A DNA stretch of 64,000 nt from Arctopsyche grandis (taxonomy: Eukaryota > Arthropoda > Insecta > Trichoptera > Hydropsychidae). Shown piece after piece: positions 23,701-34,690 of this stretch. The position numbers and the translations under genes are program-made. The number at the start of each line of letters is the position of its first letter. Position 1 is the stretch's first letter. The DNA is taken from NCBI RefSeq assembly GCF_051622035.1, contig NC_135357.1:13971001-14035000 (forward strand). Direction: 5' to 3'. The notes beneath the pieces were generated by a model, which worked only from the letters and a program-made list of their open reading frames with translations, did no database searches and was not told where the DNA came from.

Positions 23701-25706
23701 TCTAACTAACAGTTAAAACAGGTGCAGTTAGAACCCATTAAAAATAATGAAACGATTTATCTATAGTATTTATTTATAGTGGTTAGCGTTTAATGCTTTC
23801 GATTGTGTGGTCAGGGGTTCTATCCCTGGCTTTTTGCTGGCCAGATCGACCGGATTGCAAGGATCGACTTTGCAGTCACATATCCATGGTCGATCGTTTC
23901 CTTTCAGAGTTTGTCAATTAATCATATTTCATTGGAAACGGTTCGAACAAATTGACAATCCTGTCCTATTTCTCGCAAAATTTCTCATATCTCATCATCT
24001 GTTGATGTTTAAAAATGCTGCAAAAATTTGTTCATAGATGTCTTTATGATGATCGATGTTTGTAATTGGCCTTGAATAATACTGATGTACAATTTTGTAT
24101 GATGAAATAGACGTCGTGTTAATAATAAAATAAAGGTATACCTAAAATAAAATAAAATAGAACATGTACATACATATATGTATGAAGTGAATAGCTGGCT
24201 TTATATTTTCATTATTAACGTCAATTAATGTGTCACAGTTAATTATTAATCAAATTGTGAACCTGAAGTGAACGTACTCCATAAATGAATGGAAGATGTA
24301 ATTTTTTTGGTAGAAAACGCCTTTACTTCTACAATTTATTGGAATGACTTTACTAAATGTTATTATAATAGATCTTATGTATTAAAATATAATTTGGTTA
24401 ACGTATTCAACTAAAAAATAAAAGAAATGCATTTATTCCACTTAAACATTTAAAGTGAATTGATATTCAGAATTATATCTCGACGATTATGGAAATAGGC
24501 AACATATTTCAGAATACATATATAATTTATCTAGTAAGGCGATTATGATTAATATTCATTTTACTATCGGTTTTTGATTGACGAAAACTTAAAGAATCCA
24601 TTTTATTATAAAGTACGTTTTTTTCCGTTTTCAAAAGAACAGGAGTTCTTATGAAAACGAGAGCATGCAAAAGTACGCCATATTGTCGCCATTGCAACTT
24701 AATAAATAGTGATAAAGCTGATCATATCTGCAGGTTTAAGGTTATACTTAATTATTTCCGTATTTGCATATTAAATAATTATTTCATTATATTTTATTGA
24801 ATTTTACTTTAACTGTAATTGAACGGCAGCCAAAATTGTATTTCGCATGACTGGGCGGAAAAAGATTGATTTTAATTTTTTATTCAACTTGGATATAATA
24901 TACGTTTCGCTTACGAATGTAAATACAAATAACACACACAATTTTCAGATTTCAAACATTGTATAAACACGTGAATCGGCATTTGCAAGTCATCTCAATT
25001 ACCCTAATGCAATGGTGTGAGTCGCCTAATGGGGCACAGCAAAACCGCACAACAATAGCACCAAATGGAATTAAATCCGGATATATACACAAAATAAAAA
25101 TATACATATGTATATATACATATATATAATCCATGTCAGCCCAAAAGTTAATACACTCTCTCTGGATGTGTCGGAGGGACGCAAAATAATATTTCGATCT
25201 ATGTATGCATGTGCATATGTATGCCGTAAACTAAAATATTCTTTAAAGAAGAATCTCTTCCCAATATTTTGCCATAATTGATATTCAGATGGCAACACAA
25301 TTGATTGACACAGGATGAGGTGACTATGGGGGTAGACTTGATATTCAAATTGCGTCGCCACCCCCGTGAAGTGACTGTGATTGTTGGCTGAAAGCGTTTG
25401 ATGTCTGATACTGAAGCTGAATGTCCCCGTATGCACTTATCAAACTTTAAATTTTTTATTACAATAATATTAGAATATCTTTATATATTTAAGCAAAATA
25501 TTACTCACCGCATTCATTTTCTTTTTCGACAGGTTCCTTTTTCACCGTGACAGGTTCGCTAAAATAATTGGGAATAAATAATTAAATTTATTTGTAATAA
25601 AATAGTTTTAATAAAAATAAATTTTGAATTACTCGTTCCAAGTTCTGATTGCAGCCGAGCATTCAATTCTGGACGTAGAACAGTCTGCCAGGCTCTCGGA
25701 AGACAT
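17733..25706 (-). CDS. Ets96B-like: PEA3-subfamily ETS transcription factor (Ets96B / ETV1-4-5 type)
   Basis: A sequence-specific activator binding GGAA sites. Seven coding exons join in phase: 25706-25633, 25558-25509, 19876-18926, 18859-18761, 18684-18521, 18441-18333 and 18268-17733, giving 660 residues. The ETS domain spans about 409-493: [31 protein letters not shown], then the recognition helix [17 protein letters not shown] with R467 and R470 as the base-contacting arginines, and [21 protein letters not shown], a PEA3-type ending. The N-terminus carries VKKEP (residues 30-34), a SUMO-type site as in vertebrate PEA3 proteins. Residues 42-358 are Ser/Gln/Asn-rich and the C-terminal tail is His/Gln/Tyr-rich; both are probably disordered activation regions. 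The exon with the chosen ATG (MSSESLADC) has an upstream acceptor, so 5' UTR exons exist. PEA3 factors act downstream of FGF/MAPK signalling. Confidence 0.92.
20460..20640. promoter_or_regulatory. GC-richer island in the large ETS intron, candidate enhancer
   Basis: An AT-rich intron changes here to mixed sequence with TTATTAATTAATGG homeodomain-type sites and a C-rich segment (GCGCCCCCGACGGCTACTCC). No repeat relative exists in the window and no coding frame is supported. A regulatory role is inference from composition only. Confidence 0.25.
20895..21225 (-). mobile_element. tRNA-derived SINE, minus orientation
   Basis: On the minus strand a Pol III B-box-like GGTTTCGAATCC is followed by CACTGGTTGCTGCTGACCAG, GATCGGTCGTTTCCTATTAG, AGAGTTTGCCAATTTATC and GATGTCTGTCTGTGGATG. 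The same blocks, in the same order, occur on the plus strand at 23778-24160. The copy is diverged. Confidence 0.6.
22003..22755. mobile_element. hAT-type non-autonomous transposon with perfect 8-bp duplication
   Basis: The terminal repeats CAGTGGTGTAGT and its complement ACTACACCACTG bound 753 bp flanked by GGTATATA at 21995-22002 and 22756-22763. Subterminal AACCAGGTCGGTG copies occur near both ends. There is no transposase. It lies in the large ETS intron. Confidence 0.9.
23778..24160 (+). mobile_element. tRNA-derived SINE, plus orientation
   Basis: A tRNA-like head (A-box-like TAGTGGTTAGCGTTTAATGC, B-box-like GGGGTTCTATCCC) is followed by the body shared with 20895-21225 and an A-rich AATAAAATAAAGG tail. 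The head does not fold as an intact tRNA. It lies in the large ETS intron. Confidence 0.65.
24161..25508. other. ETS intron remainder
   Basis: AT-rich DNA with a TACATA microsatellite near 25100. A GC-richer piece at 25310-25436 has open frames in several phases on the minus strand, but no splice evidence convinces me that it is an exon. Confidence 0.35.
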
Positions 25707-25746
25707 GTCCTCATTACTAGGAACGATTTATTCCATAGCACATATT
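25707..25746 (-). other. 5' UTR part of the ETS gene's first coding exon
   Basis: An acceptor (TTAAAATTTCAG on the minus strand) lies just above 25746, and the only frame open through the first 40 bases lacks a better start. This piece is therefore spliced leader sequence, and the promoter lies further upstream. Confidence 0.5.
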
Positions 25747-26747
25747 CTGAAATTTTAAGCTTCCTTGAAAGATATGTATCTATGTATGTGAAAATTCACC
25801 GAATTACGATAGTATAATTATTGATAGACATGTTATAGAAAAAGTAAAAATTGTTGAATTAACTCTCCATATACCCAGATAAATGTTATACAAAGTAAAA
25901 AGCACTCAAAGGATGGAACACTGTGGAGCATTATAGAATGATGTATGCTCGACTTAACAAGTAGAGATAGGAAACAGAATACGTGGGTGATAAGTAAATG
26001 GCGGATAGGAAGCTTGCTTTTACCAGGAATCGGGGCGTTTTGGGTCTATTTACAAAGCTAGAGTGTAAAAAAAAAAGTTCGGCGAACTTTTAACGAAGCA
26101 CGGCGAACAATTTACAATGAACGGCACGCTTCCGGTCTGCTCAGTATTGATAAGTATAACAATGGTAGCTGACGTAGTGGAGAGAGCGAAGAGATTGAAA
26201 TGGCAATGGGTGGGCCTCGTAACTAAAAAATTGACGAAAGATGGACAAAAAACGTGCTAGAATGGTACCCGTCAGAATTAAAAAGGGTAAAAGAAAGATG
26301 GGTGAGCGAAATTAGGATATGTAATATGTGGGGTGAGATGTACATACATATGTATAAAAGTTGCGCGAAATAAAGACGAATGGAAGCGTGTTGAAGAGGC
26401 CATCATCCAGTTGTGGATGGTGAATGGCTGTAAATGATGATAACGATCATCACTTACAGAACATGTATTAACAAGCTTTTTTAACAAATTGACAATCACT
26501 AAGAAAAAAAATAAACCACGTGTATACGATCTCTAACGATGATGATACCCAGATATGTTTATTGATTTTTTTCTTCTATTTTGATTCCACAACTACGTAT
26601 ATGTATATTTTGTATATAATTTTTATTTTATGGTATAAATTAGGTTCAAAACTTTTTTCATAAATCTACATAAAAATATTTTAATTATTGATCTAGAAAA
26701 ATGCTAAACGGCGGAAAAAATATTTTTCATTCCCACCTACATATAAT

Positions 26748-27129
26748 ACGGGTCTACCACACGGGCCCGAATGTGAAACGCCGGAAAACGCAAATATCAG
26801 AAGGCAAAGATCGAAAATCGAAAGATCAAAAAAAAGGGTGCATGGTAAACGGTACATACTCACTTAATTTGCGCGAGCAGGATACAACAGGAACAAGAGG
26901 AACAGGCTTTTCCTCCCGTATTCTGCGCGCGCACATTAATACGGGAGGAAAAGCCTGTTCCTCTTGTTCCTGTTGTATCCTGCTCGCGCAAATTAAGTGA
27001 GTATGTACCGTTTACCATGCACTCTTTTTTTTGATCTTTCGACTTAAGATCTTTCGATTTTCGATCTTTGCCTTCCGATATTTGCGTTTTCGGGCGTTTC
27101 ACATTCCGGCTCGTGACGGAGACCGGGTA
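26748..27129. mobile_element. Long fold-back element (hairpin arms of about 180 bp)
   Basis: The left arm (26760-26921) and right arm (26939-27118) are almost exact reverse complements: GAATGTGAAACGCC at the outside and CAGGAACAAGAGGAACAGGC near the axis. They are separated by a 17-base GC-rich loop region. The right arm has about 16 extra bases (AAGATCTTTCGA type). There is no protein gene; the mirrored frames on the two strands are artefacts of the palindrome. Confidence 0.88.
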
Positions 27130-27479
27130 GATATACATATGATGTCGAATTTAAACTGAAAATTAAAGAATAAAAATGTACCGGTCAATTTTTAATTTGT
27201 GATTCAGAATTCATCAGTTTGATTTTTTGAAAAATGATTGGTGCTTTCAAGACAAAATTAAAACTCAGAGAGAAGGTGAGAATTTTCCAGCCTGTTATCG
27301 TAAGGATTCCAAATTTCCTACATAATTTTTTACCTAACTTGGTGTTACAACAAGCGGAAAATATAGCCTTTTATATATGTACATATATGTCTAGTTGACT
27401 TAGTCTTTATATGGAAGCTGATCAATCAATAAATAATAAAGATACTTCTATACTTTTTATCGATATAAAACCTCCCCTT

Positions 27480-27734
27480 TCTCGATCGTCCCATTATGGT
27501 AGAGACCTTACACGCGCGCACGTCGGGGGGTATTTGCTTTCCCTTCGATACGAAGAGAGAGGCGATGGTAGGAGGTGGGTGTGAGGAGGGAGCTTATTGG
27601 ATTTGTTACACAAACATATCTCGAGGCTACATTTTTTAATAAATCTCGAATTCTTCAATAATAAAAGCCTATTGACTTTGCTGCGTCGAGTTAATCGGTG
27701 GAAACGCAAACACTAATTTTCTCGTCTTCTGAGA
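27480..27734. promoter_or_regulatory. GC-richer promoter-like stretch
   Basis: GCGCGCACGTCGGGGGG and purine-rich GGTAGGAGGTGGGTGTGAGG sequences stand out from the AT-rich flanks. They precede the small ORF at 27735. The stretch could be a promoter of that transcript or the distant promoter of the ETS gene on the other strand. No TATA box is evident. Confidence 0.3.
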
Positions 27735-27821
27735 ATGGATCTCCTACCCGCTGTCGGATTCGTGCTTGGCTACGTCTTGGGAAAAATCTTCGCTACGACG
27801 AACCCGGTCCGCGTTTTGTAA
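27735..27821 (+). CDS. Candidate 28-residue membrane microprotein
   Basis: ATG to TAA gives 28 residues beginning MDLLPAVGFVLGYVLGKIF and ending in a short polar, basic tail. The first 19 residues are a plausible single membrane helix with small-residue (G-xxx-G) spacing. The start context GAGAATGG is acceptable. A strong splice donor AAAG/GTGAGT follows at 27871, as expected for a first exon with a downstream intron. No family is recognised. It may be a real smORF, an upstream ORF in a 5' UTR, or chance. Confidence 0.35.
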   Translation: MDLLPAVGFVLGYVLGKIFATTNPVRVL

Positions 27822-28349
27822 CAGTCGACGGTATCCCGCCGCGAATATCTTTTATGGTTTAAGATCAAAGGTGAGTGCCGGTGACAGCAGAAAGACACCG
27901 AATTAACGAAAACGTGTACTGAGCACGTACAAACATACATACATACATACATATGTATGTATGTACATCAGTACATATGTACATATTCGAATTTTACCAT
28001 AGCATGTATACATTGTAATAATAATCGCAACAGTAATGGTAACTTTGTTTTGTTCATATACATATACATATATATTTTTAAAATAAATATGTATGAATAT
28101 GCATATGTACGTGGATCTAAAACAGTAGGAGAAACACAAATGTTCACAGTTATAACTTCAAAATTATCGCAGCATTTCTCTAATTTTAGAAAAATCTTTT
28201 CTTTCATATATTTGAAATGAAAATATTATATGAACAATGTCGCTTACAATTTTTGAATAATAAACAAATGAATATTGCTATAATTGCTATTCAAAATATT
28301 ATATTATACAATCTTAGCTATTATATTATACATTGTTAATGAATATTTT

Positions 28350-28803
28350 AAAGTCCAAGTGTTCACTCCAGTTCGTATATGAACATACTAGTTTGTTCAC
28401 ATACGAATTATTGGTTTTAGTTTAAGCGCTAACAGTTAACGCTATCTTCAAATAAATTCACCAGATGTCGTATGAATCTTTTCACATCTGAAAGCTTTTG
28501 AGATGTGAAAATCTTTGAAATGTCAAAACGTATTTAAAAGGGAATTTCTATGGAAACCACATTACAAAGTTGCTATAATTCCCGTTTCCGTTAATATAAT
28601 ATTAATGATATTGCAACTCAAGGTAAGCATTCATATATGTACAAGGGATGGGACAGACGATTAAGATTACTTAAATTTATGCCTAATAGTTTGTGCATGA
28701 ACAAGCTAGTTCGTTTGTCAATTTGATCTTTTGTGTATACTAAAACTGGCTAGATTATTTCGTGTAGTATGTTCACGAACGAATGAAATGTACACTTAGA
28801 CTG
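28350..28803. mobile_element. Non-autonomous TA-target transposon related to 57631-59214
   Basis: The ends AGTCCAAGTGTTCACTCC and the complement of ACACTTAGACTG pair, with TA after the right end (28804). The body shares GGAAACCACATTACAA-GTTGCTATAATTCC and TATGCCTAATAGTTTG with the right half of the 1.6-kb element at 57631-59214. It looks like a deletion derivative of a pogo/Tigger-like element. Confidence 0.65.
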
Positions 28804-28809
28804 TAATAT

Positions 28810-30255
28810 ATTTTAATATACATATATACATAATTGAATACATATGTATATATTTATACGTAGATTGCGCCCATATTTAGAATTTTGCAAAGGGGACAGT
28901 TGAAAGTTTTTAATGTATATTTTATGTAAAATAAATGATTTAATAATACCATGCTTAATATGAATTTAATTTGATTTTTGATAGATTGAGAACCTACATA
29001 CATACATATGTAGGTACATATGCATATCTAAAGATAATAGTTTTTAAATTCAACATGTATTTAAGCTGGAGACAAAAATATTTTTTATACACTTTCATGG
29101 TTTGACTAAAAAATGCTTAGTTTGAAAAATAGATACAAAGTATAATATTTCAAGAAATAAAATAATATTTTTTCAAATGTTTCTATGATATCATTGATAT
29201 ATTTGTATTTTCATTTTGAAAAGAAGGTTGACTGTAACATCATCTAGTGACATCTGAAGCTTTAAAGAGTTTGAGAAAAAAGTCATCATTTCTTTTTGTT
29301 CTTCATATATTGGCTATGGATGTGTAAATAATTCAGCTGTGGTCAAATTCGGTGTTACTAAAATTTCGGTTTTTTAAATATCTTTTCACTCATTTCGTGG
29401 GAATGAGATGGGGGCTCCCACCTGGGGCGTGCCCCCGTGGGGGCAACGTCGAGTTCCAAAATCAAATTTACCGATCCCCCTACATCGGGCGGGTACTTCG
29501 TTACTGTTCTTATTTGCGGGTAACTCAATACGCAGCGTTCGCTGCAACCTCAATTGAACGTTTGAAAATAAATCACACATATTATATAAGTACAGAGTGT
29601 TGTTTTTTTAACCAGATATTATTCAAGATCATTGATTTTTATCATCGAAAATAATGGGATGGAGGGAAATGTGATGTCGAAGCATTGCATGATGATGACA
29701 TTCAAAGATCTACATACCCAATATACATTTCATTTTTTCATTTTTGTAAAAATCTATTATTGGACTCGGATGTTACATATATTATTTATTTACTTTTTGT
29801 TTTTTTTTATACCTATCTCTGTACATCCTGTCTGTTGATTTTTCAATTAATAAAAATAAAATAAAATAAAAATAAAATAAATACATACATACATACATAT
29901 GCGAAAAAATGTACATGCGAAAAAATGTTCATGTTTTTAGATAAATCTTTTAGAGGTACATACATACATTGTGAACGGTTAGTTTCTCATTGTCATGGGT
30001 CCGATGAACTATCGTGCCCGGTTACGTTACGAAAAAATATTTATTGTTTTCTGGCAATTAAATAAATAAAATATTTTATCACAATCAACAGAAAAGATAA
30101 TTTATAAATATTCAATGTATAGTAGAAGGATATTAACTAAAGTTTTTCTAAATGAAACGGATGGATCCGTTGGACCCATCTTATTCGGATTAGGGCTAAA
30201 GTTAAATTTTAAATTGTATAAAACCATAGGAAGAAGGTTATGGTTATATTAACTG
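28810..30255. other. AT-rich DNA with a GC-rich patch and a possible LINE 3' tail
   Basis: At 29390-29580 a GC-rich patch (GGGGCGTGCCCCCGTGGGGGC) has no identified family. At 29640-29880 the sequence ends in an AATAAAATAAAATAAAAAT-type simple tail, as left by non-LTR elements. No host gene is supported. Confidence 0.35.
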
Positions 30256-30259
30256 AATA

Positions 30260-30738
30260 CACCGAGCAACAAAAAAAATACCAGTGCGGAGACTAATGAT
30301 TATGATAATGATTTTTGTTGGTTTCCTCTTGTTTATGAGATATGAGCGTTTGAAAAAGTGTATAATTTTAACAGAATTTTGGCTTTTGTAGTTTTTAACT
30401 AAAAATATAGTATTGCTGTACCAATTGAGTACTAGAATAAAAAATCAGATGTTTTTACTTATAATTACTTATAATACTTATAATTAATTATATAGCGAAT
30501 TTTTAAAGTGAAGAATATACTTTTATTTCTCAAATCGAGTATACATATATCGATATTTTATTTACTACGTTTGCAAGGATTGATTTTCATCTCAATATTT
30601 TTTTTATCCGATCGTACTACATAATTCGAGCGGTAAATGAGTGATCATTGTCATATTCGAATTGAGTGGGTCAAAATCAGTAAAGATTGATTAGTCTTCG
30701 TTCCGGTAAGTAAAAAAATGATTTTTTGTTGCTCAGTG
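30260..30738. mobile_element. CACTA-like (CMC) MITE with ATA target duplication
   Basis: The 479-bp element begins CACCGAGCAACAAAAAA and ends with the complement of CACTGAGCAACAAAAAA. ATA flanks both sides (30257-30259, 30739-30741). Terminal CACTR and a 3-bp duplication fit the CACTA/EnSpm group. There is no coding region. Confidence 0.8.
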
Positions 30739-31249
30739 ATATCTTCGCTCATACTCTCCGAAAACTACTAATTATCTATACATATTTTAATTTCTTCTTG
30801 AAGAACGTTAGTTCATTTTTCCACCGAACGAAACAAATCTTATTTTAATAGAAAAAAGTAATGACCATTTACTTGCTGCGTGAAAAGCGGCTACAATAGT
30901 TTCCGATTACAATGGAAAAACCGTGTGTATGTTTGTTTAGTTTACTTTTCCATTAGTGAATTGGTCGCCTTTTTCACGAATTCAATTTCATGATCCCCTA
31001 CAATTGAAAATTTGATTTTGATGAAATGAACCGCACATTCACACATACATTTTTTCATTTAATTGAATTAAAATAGAAATATTTACGTTGAATCATTCGG
31101 TGACAATGTTAATATCAAATATGTATTATATGTATGTATGTATATGTATATATCCATGAAGATCGAAGAATTTATTTAAAATACTTTATGCATAAAACTA
31201 ATTTTAAATGAGTTTTCGATGAACGGTAAGAAAATGAATAAATGATAGC

Positions 31250-31345
31250 AGCCGAGACGTTTTGCGTCAGGAAATTTGTCTCTCCTGGGCAGGAAGTGCA
31301 CCGGAACCGGAAACCGGGACTGTGGAAACGGCAATCTCCCCACAA
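31250..31345. promoter_or_regulatory. Cluster of GGAA (ETS-type) motifs in a GC-rich island
   Basis: AGGAAGTG, CCGGAACC and CGGAAACC occur within 30 bases (about 31290-31318), the best ETS-site spacing seen in this window. The island lies upstream of the PEA3-type ETS gene, though about 5.5 kb from its first known exon. Its use as an autoregulatory element is speculation. Confidence 0.25.
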
Positions 31346-31539
31346 TCTGATTGCTGCTCGAAATATTATACACCCAGACGAATTTATATCCAATTGTCGC
31401 TTTCATTTTCAATAGCATTATCGCCATCGCAAATCGAAAAAATCACTACAAACAAGCGTATAAAGAATATTGTTAGGTTTTGGGTAATGTGTCTGGTCAA
31501 TGATGCGGTTAGAAAGTATCAGCAAGGACGTTGGTAAAG

Positions 31540-31720
31540 TGTTTATTGAGTAGGGAATCGCCGAAGGGCTGGAGACAATGAAGGTCAACCAGCGGGTGGT
31601 GAGCAATCAGGCCGAGTGTCTCATTAGGCTCGTTAGGGCAGGGCAGCCCCCATAGGGGCAGAGCTCCCCGATATCACATTACCGTCGGGGGGCGCCGCAC
31701 CTTACAGAAGACTTGCACCT
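31540..31720. other. GC-rich island of unknown nature
   Basis: The piece GGTCAACCAGCGGGTGGTGA and the following GGGCAGCCCCCATAGGGGC segment interrupt AT-rich DNA. No frame or family is recognised. It could be old repeat sequence. Confidence 0.25.
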
Positions 31721-32282
31721 ATACGTCTAATAGCTATATCAAATTCGATCACTAAATGTTAGTGTCATTGTAACAAACCAACAAAACTATTACACACATT
31801 ATTACAGTTACCAAGTGAATTTGGTAACTGTACTAGAAATAATAAAAAGCTTGTAAAAATAGTATATGGTTAACTTACATTTAGCCATTCAATGTTAAGT
31901 TTAATATTAATACTTATGTTACCGTCAAAGTGTATTACTAGTTGTTATACATTTTATCTGACTTTTAAGATAATTCACATTCGAATACAAATTAAGAGGG
32001 CTGGATACCCGAAACCTTAATTTTGTTGCCGTTCCTTTCTTCGATGTATATATTGAGTGAATGAGACAATATATAGTAAGATGCAGAGAAATCGCATCAC
32101 TTTCAATTGTTCGATGTTTTTGATTTTTTTTAATTACATGAAGCTATACACAAGTTTTTTTTGGTTTTATTATTTGATTTCAACTATTTAACATGTTTTA
32201 CGATTAAAAAAGATTATTTATATTTTAAATTAAGGCGAGATACGAATTAAAAAAAAAACATGCAAAATAGGGCATTTTTCTT

Positions 32283-33290
32283 ATATTTATTTATTTATTT
32301 TAATATACAAGTATACCACAGAGTCTTTACAGGTCACCCCAATATGACACTGTGGCCAGACAATACATAAAAGATCAAATACATAAGAAAAAATAAAACA
32401 ACAATAATAGAAAAACAAATAAAATAAAACATTTAAAAAATTGTACATAAAAATTAAAAATTGAAAAATTGAGAATTAATAAATTGAAAAATCAAAAATT
32501 TAAAAAAAAAAGAAAAATTACAAATTGAAAATAATAAACAAAAAAAAAACACATATATAAATAGTTTAAATTGAATTAAAAGTAAAAATACGGATAGATT
32601 ATCCGGTGAAATATTGAAAATATCAATGTGATTGCTGACCAAATTCAAGCAGCGTAAGACTCGAGCGATTGGTGAAAAAGCAAGAACATTAGTTCTTGCT
32701 TTAATTGTTTGGAACAATGGACGCAATCGATAATCAATGAGGCGAGATGGAACCCAAAATTTCATTTCTTCCAATATAGTTGGGTTGTAAATATCACCTC
32801 TTAATAATTTGAAGAAATGACACACAAGATGCATATCCCGCCGATGAGATAGGGAACTATAGCCAACAGAACCTTGTACAAAAGCACTAGGAAACAGTTG
32901 AGAGTAGTATCCAAACTCCCTCATATATAGATAGCGGAGGAACTTCCTTTGAACTCTTTCAATTTTTAGAGAGTGAGTTAATTCACTGGGACTCCATATA
33001 ATGGCATCAGATTCCAAAATGCTTCGGACCAATGCGTTATAAAGAAGACGCAAAACTCTTAAATTATTGAAATTGTGAGCATTGCGTAAAACGAAACCCA
33101 GCATCTTTGAAGCTTTATTGCACATATTGGAAATATGGATACCAAACTTCCATCTGCTCTCAAACGTAACGCCAAGGTCTTTTTTGGATAATGTTCTACA
33201 CAGTGGAGTTCCACCAAGATTATACTGATATAAGGTGGGGTTAGAAGACCGAGAAAAAGACATAATATTGCATTTACTAACGCTAAGAGT
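32283..33290 (-). mobile_element. 5'-truncated LINE (Jockey/CR1-like) with ORF2 C-terminus
   Basis: On the minus strand about 230 codons (33263 downward) read KKDLGVTFESRWKFGIHI, KASKMLGFVLRNAHNF, LYNALVRSILESDAIIWSP and RRDMHLVCHFFKLLRGDIYN. This is the thumb and C-terminal region that follows reverse transcriptase in Jockey/CR1-type LINEs. The 3' end is a TAAA-type simple tail near 32300. The RT core and endonuclease are absent (5' truncation). The last 40 or so residues of the frame are low-complexity read-through of the tail. Confidence 0.75.
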
Positions 33291-33419
33291 ATGTATGTGA
33301 GTATATGTATTTCAAATGTCTCTAGCTAAAATAATATTACAGTATATATTTTTCTATGAATTAAAATACATAGGCAATGGACATATGACAACAATAAATA
33401 GTAATATAATAATTACTAG

Positions 33420-33650
33420 ACAATCGTCTTGCTTCTATGATGGGATGGTACCTGCCGGCGGGGACAATACGACTTTTTTTAGTATGTCGTCCGAAATTTC
33501 TTCAAACCATACATTTTCAACAGTTTTTTTAACTCATAATTTGCCCCAGGGTGTTGTTTTTATTCCCTTTGCTTTATAATAGCCTGTGAATATTCGATAG
33601 GTTGTAAGTCGGGACTATTGTCTGGACATTTTAGTGACCCTAAACCCTTT
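33420..33650 (-). pseudogene. Tc1/mariner transposase C-terminal remnant
   Basis: The frame reads CPDNSPDLQPIEYSQAIIK, matching the Tc1-family signature W-P-x-x-S-P-D-L-N-P-I-E-x-x-W that contains the last catalytic acidic region. The Trp before AIIK is replaced by Gln/Ser. Frames after it are broken. It lies within the element bounded at 32074-33743. Confidence 0.7.
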
Positions 33651-33749
33651 TTAACGGCAGTTATATGGAAAAAGATGGTTTTTCTGCGAAAAATTGAAAA
33701 CATCGAACAATTGAAAGTGATGCGATTTCTCTGCATCTTACTGTATATC

Positions 33750-34690
33750 AATATATATATTGAGTGAATGCGACAGTTGCACCATGACCAGATAATACCT
33801 ATTTTAAATCGACAAAATCGAGGTTTCATATTCTCCAGTTTTCTCCTCCGAAACTGTATAACAATTTAAAAATAATTTTATCATCGGTATGAGAAAGATA
33901 TTTTCTATGTTTGTGTCTTCGTATTTTTTTTTAAATCAACCGTTAAATTAGCACGCTAAAAGTAAAAACGAGGCGATGTTGTAGATGTTTGGTGGCTCCT
34001 AGCTCCTATAAAAAATAACTAATCAAAAAAAATAAAAAGAAAGAAACATGTCTATGGTAGATATCCATAGCATATTAAAAAATAATTTCTCTAGTGCCAT
34101 AATTGAGGATGGGAGAAGTGTAATACGTTTGTATGGACAAGGCGCTGGTGTACAGTCCTCTTAACTAGAAGATATATGTATGTATAATATGTATGTATGT
34201 TTCTTCGGGCGAAAATACAGTTTCATCGGTGCTCGCCAGTAATTATGTATTTTGTATTACCTTTAGCAGTTTAGATTTTTTTACAGAATTCTTTAGGATT
34301 CAAAAATGCGTCAATATTACTCACTTCTATTATGGAAAAGAGTTTCATATTGCGATAACTCAAAGAATGTGTTAATAAAAATGTGACTTTCCGACTCAAA
34401 TTACTAGATAAGTGGGGTTTTCACTAAAAGCAGTACTTTGAATAAAATACATACATCAAAATTAGATCATATTTAAAATGTTCCGTAAATCATATTCAAA
34501 AAGTGGATGGTAGAAACGGAATACAACAAAGAACGGAATACATTTTGACTAAATCGGACTGGTCAGATTGTAATTCCATGAAATAACTACGCTACGATAG
34601 TTGAAACATATTTAAATTAGTTAAAATATATCATCGTATTATACTTTGACCGCAACATACATATACAATAAATGTGACGAAAAGATAATA
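33750..34690. other. AT-rich DNA without recognisable features
   Basis: Nothing beyond short chance frames and TGTATGTA runs is seen. The direct repeat TATATTGAGTGAATG (33755) also lies just left of the Tc1 element (near 32050). Confidence 0.4.

Larger units (their letters stand above)
32074..33743 (-). mobile_element. Tc1/mariner transposon interrupted by a LINE fragment
   Basis: Inverted ends of about 47 bp (AGTAAGATGCAGAGAAATCG and ATCACTTTCAATTGTTCGAT) lie at 32075-32123 and 33697-33742, each flanked by TA (32072-32073 and 33744-33745), the Tc1/mariner signature. The interior holds a transposase C-terminal remnant (minus) and a 1-kb LINE piece. Confidence 0.75.

Noticed and set aside
23778-23850. 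A tRNA gene
   Set aside because: Box-like motifs are present, but no full cloverleaf, and the sequence continues into a SINE body shared with another copy.
25071-25436. Alternative exon of the ETS gene
   Set aside because: GC-rich and open, but no convincing donor/acceptor pair in phase and no PEA3 similarity.
26701-27138. Two matching proteins on opposite strands
   Set aside because: They are mirror readings of one palindromic element, not genes.
27900-28100. CRISPR-like or satellite array in the TACATA runs
   Set aside because: These are simple ATGTAC/TACATA microsatellites without spacers; they occur throughout the window.
29352-29654. A short gene with a GC-rich start
   Set aside because: No family match, no splice logic, and frames are open on both strands; likely an old repeat.
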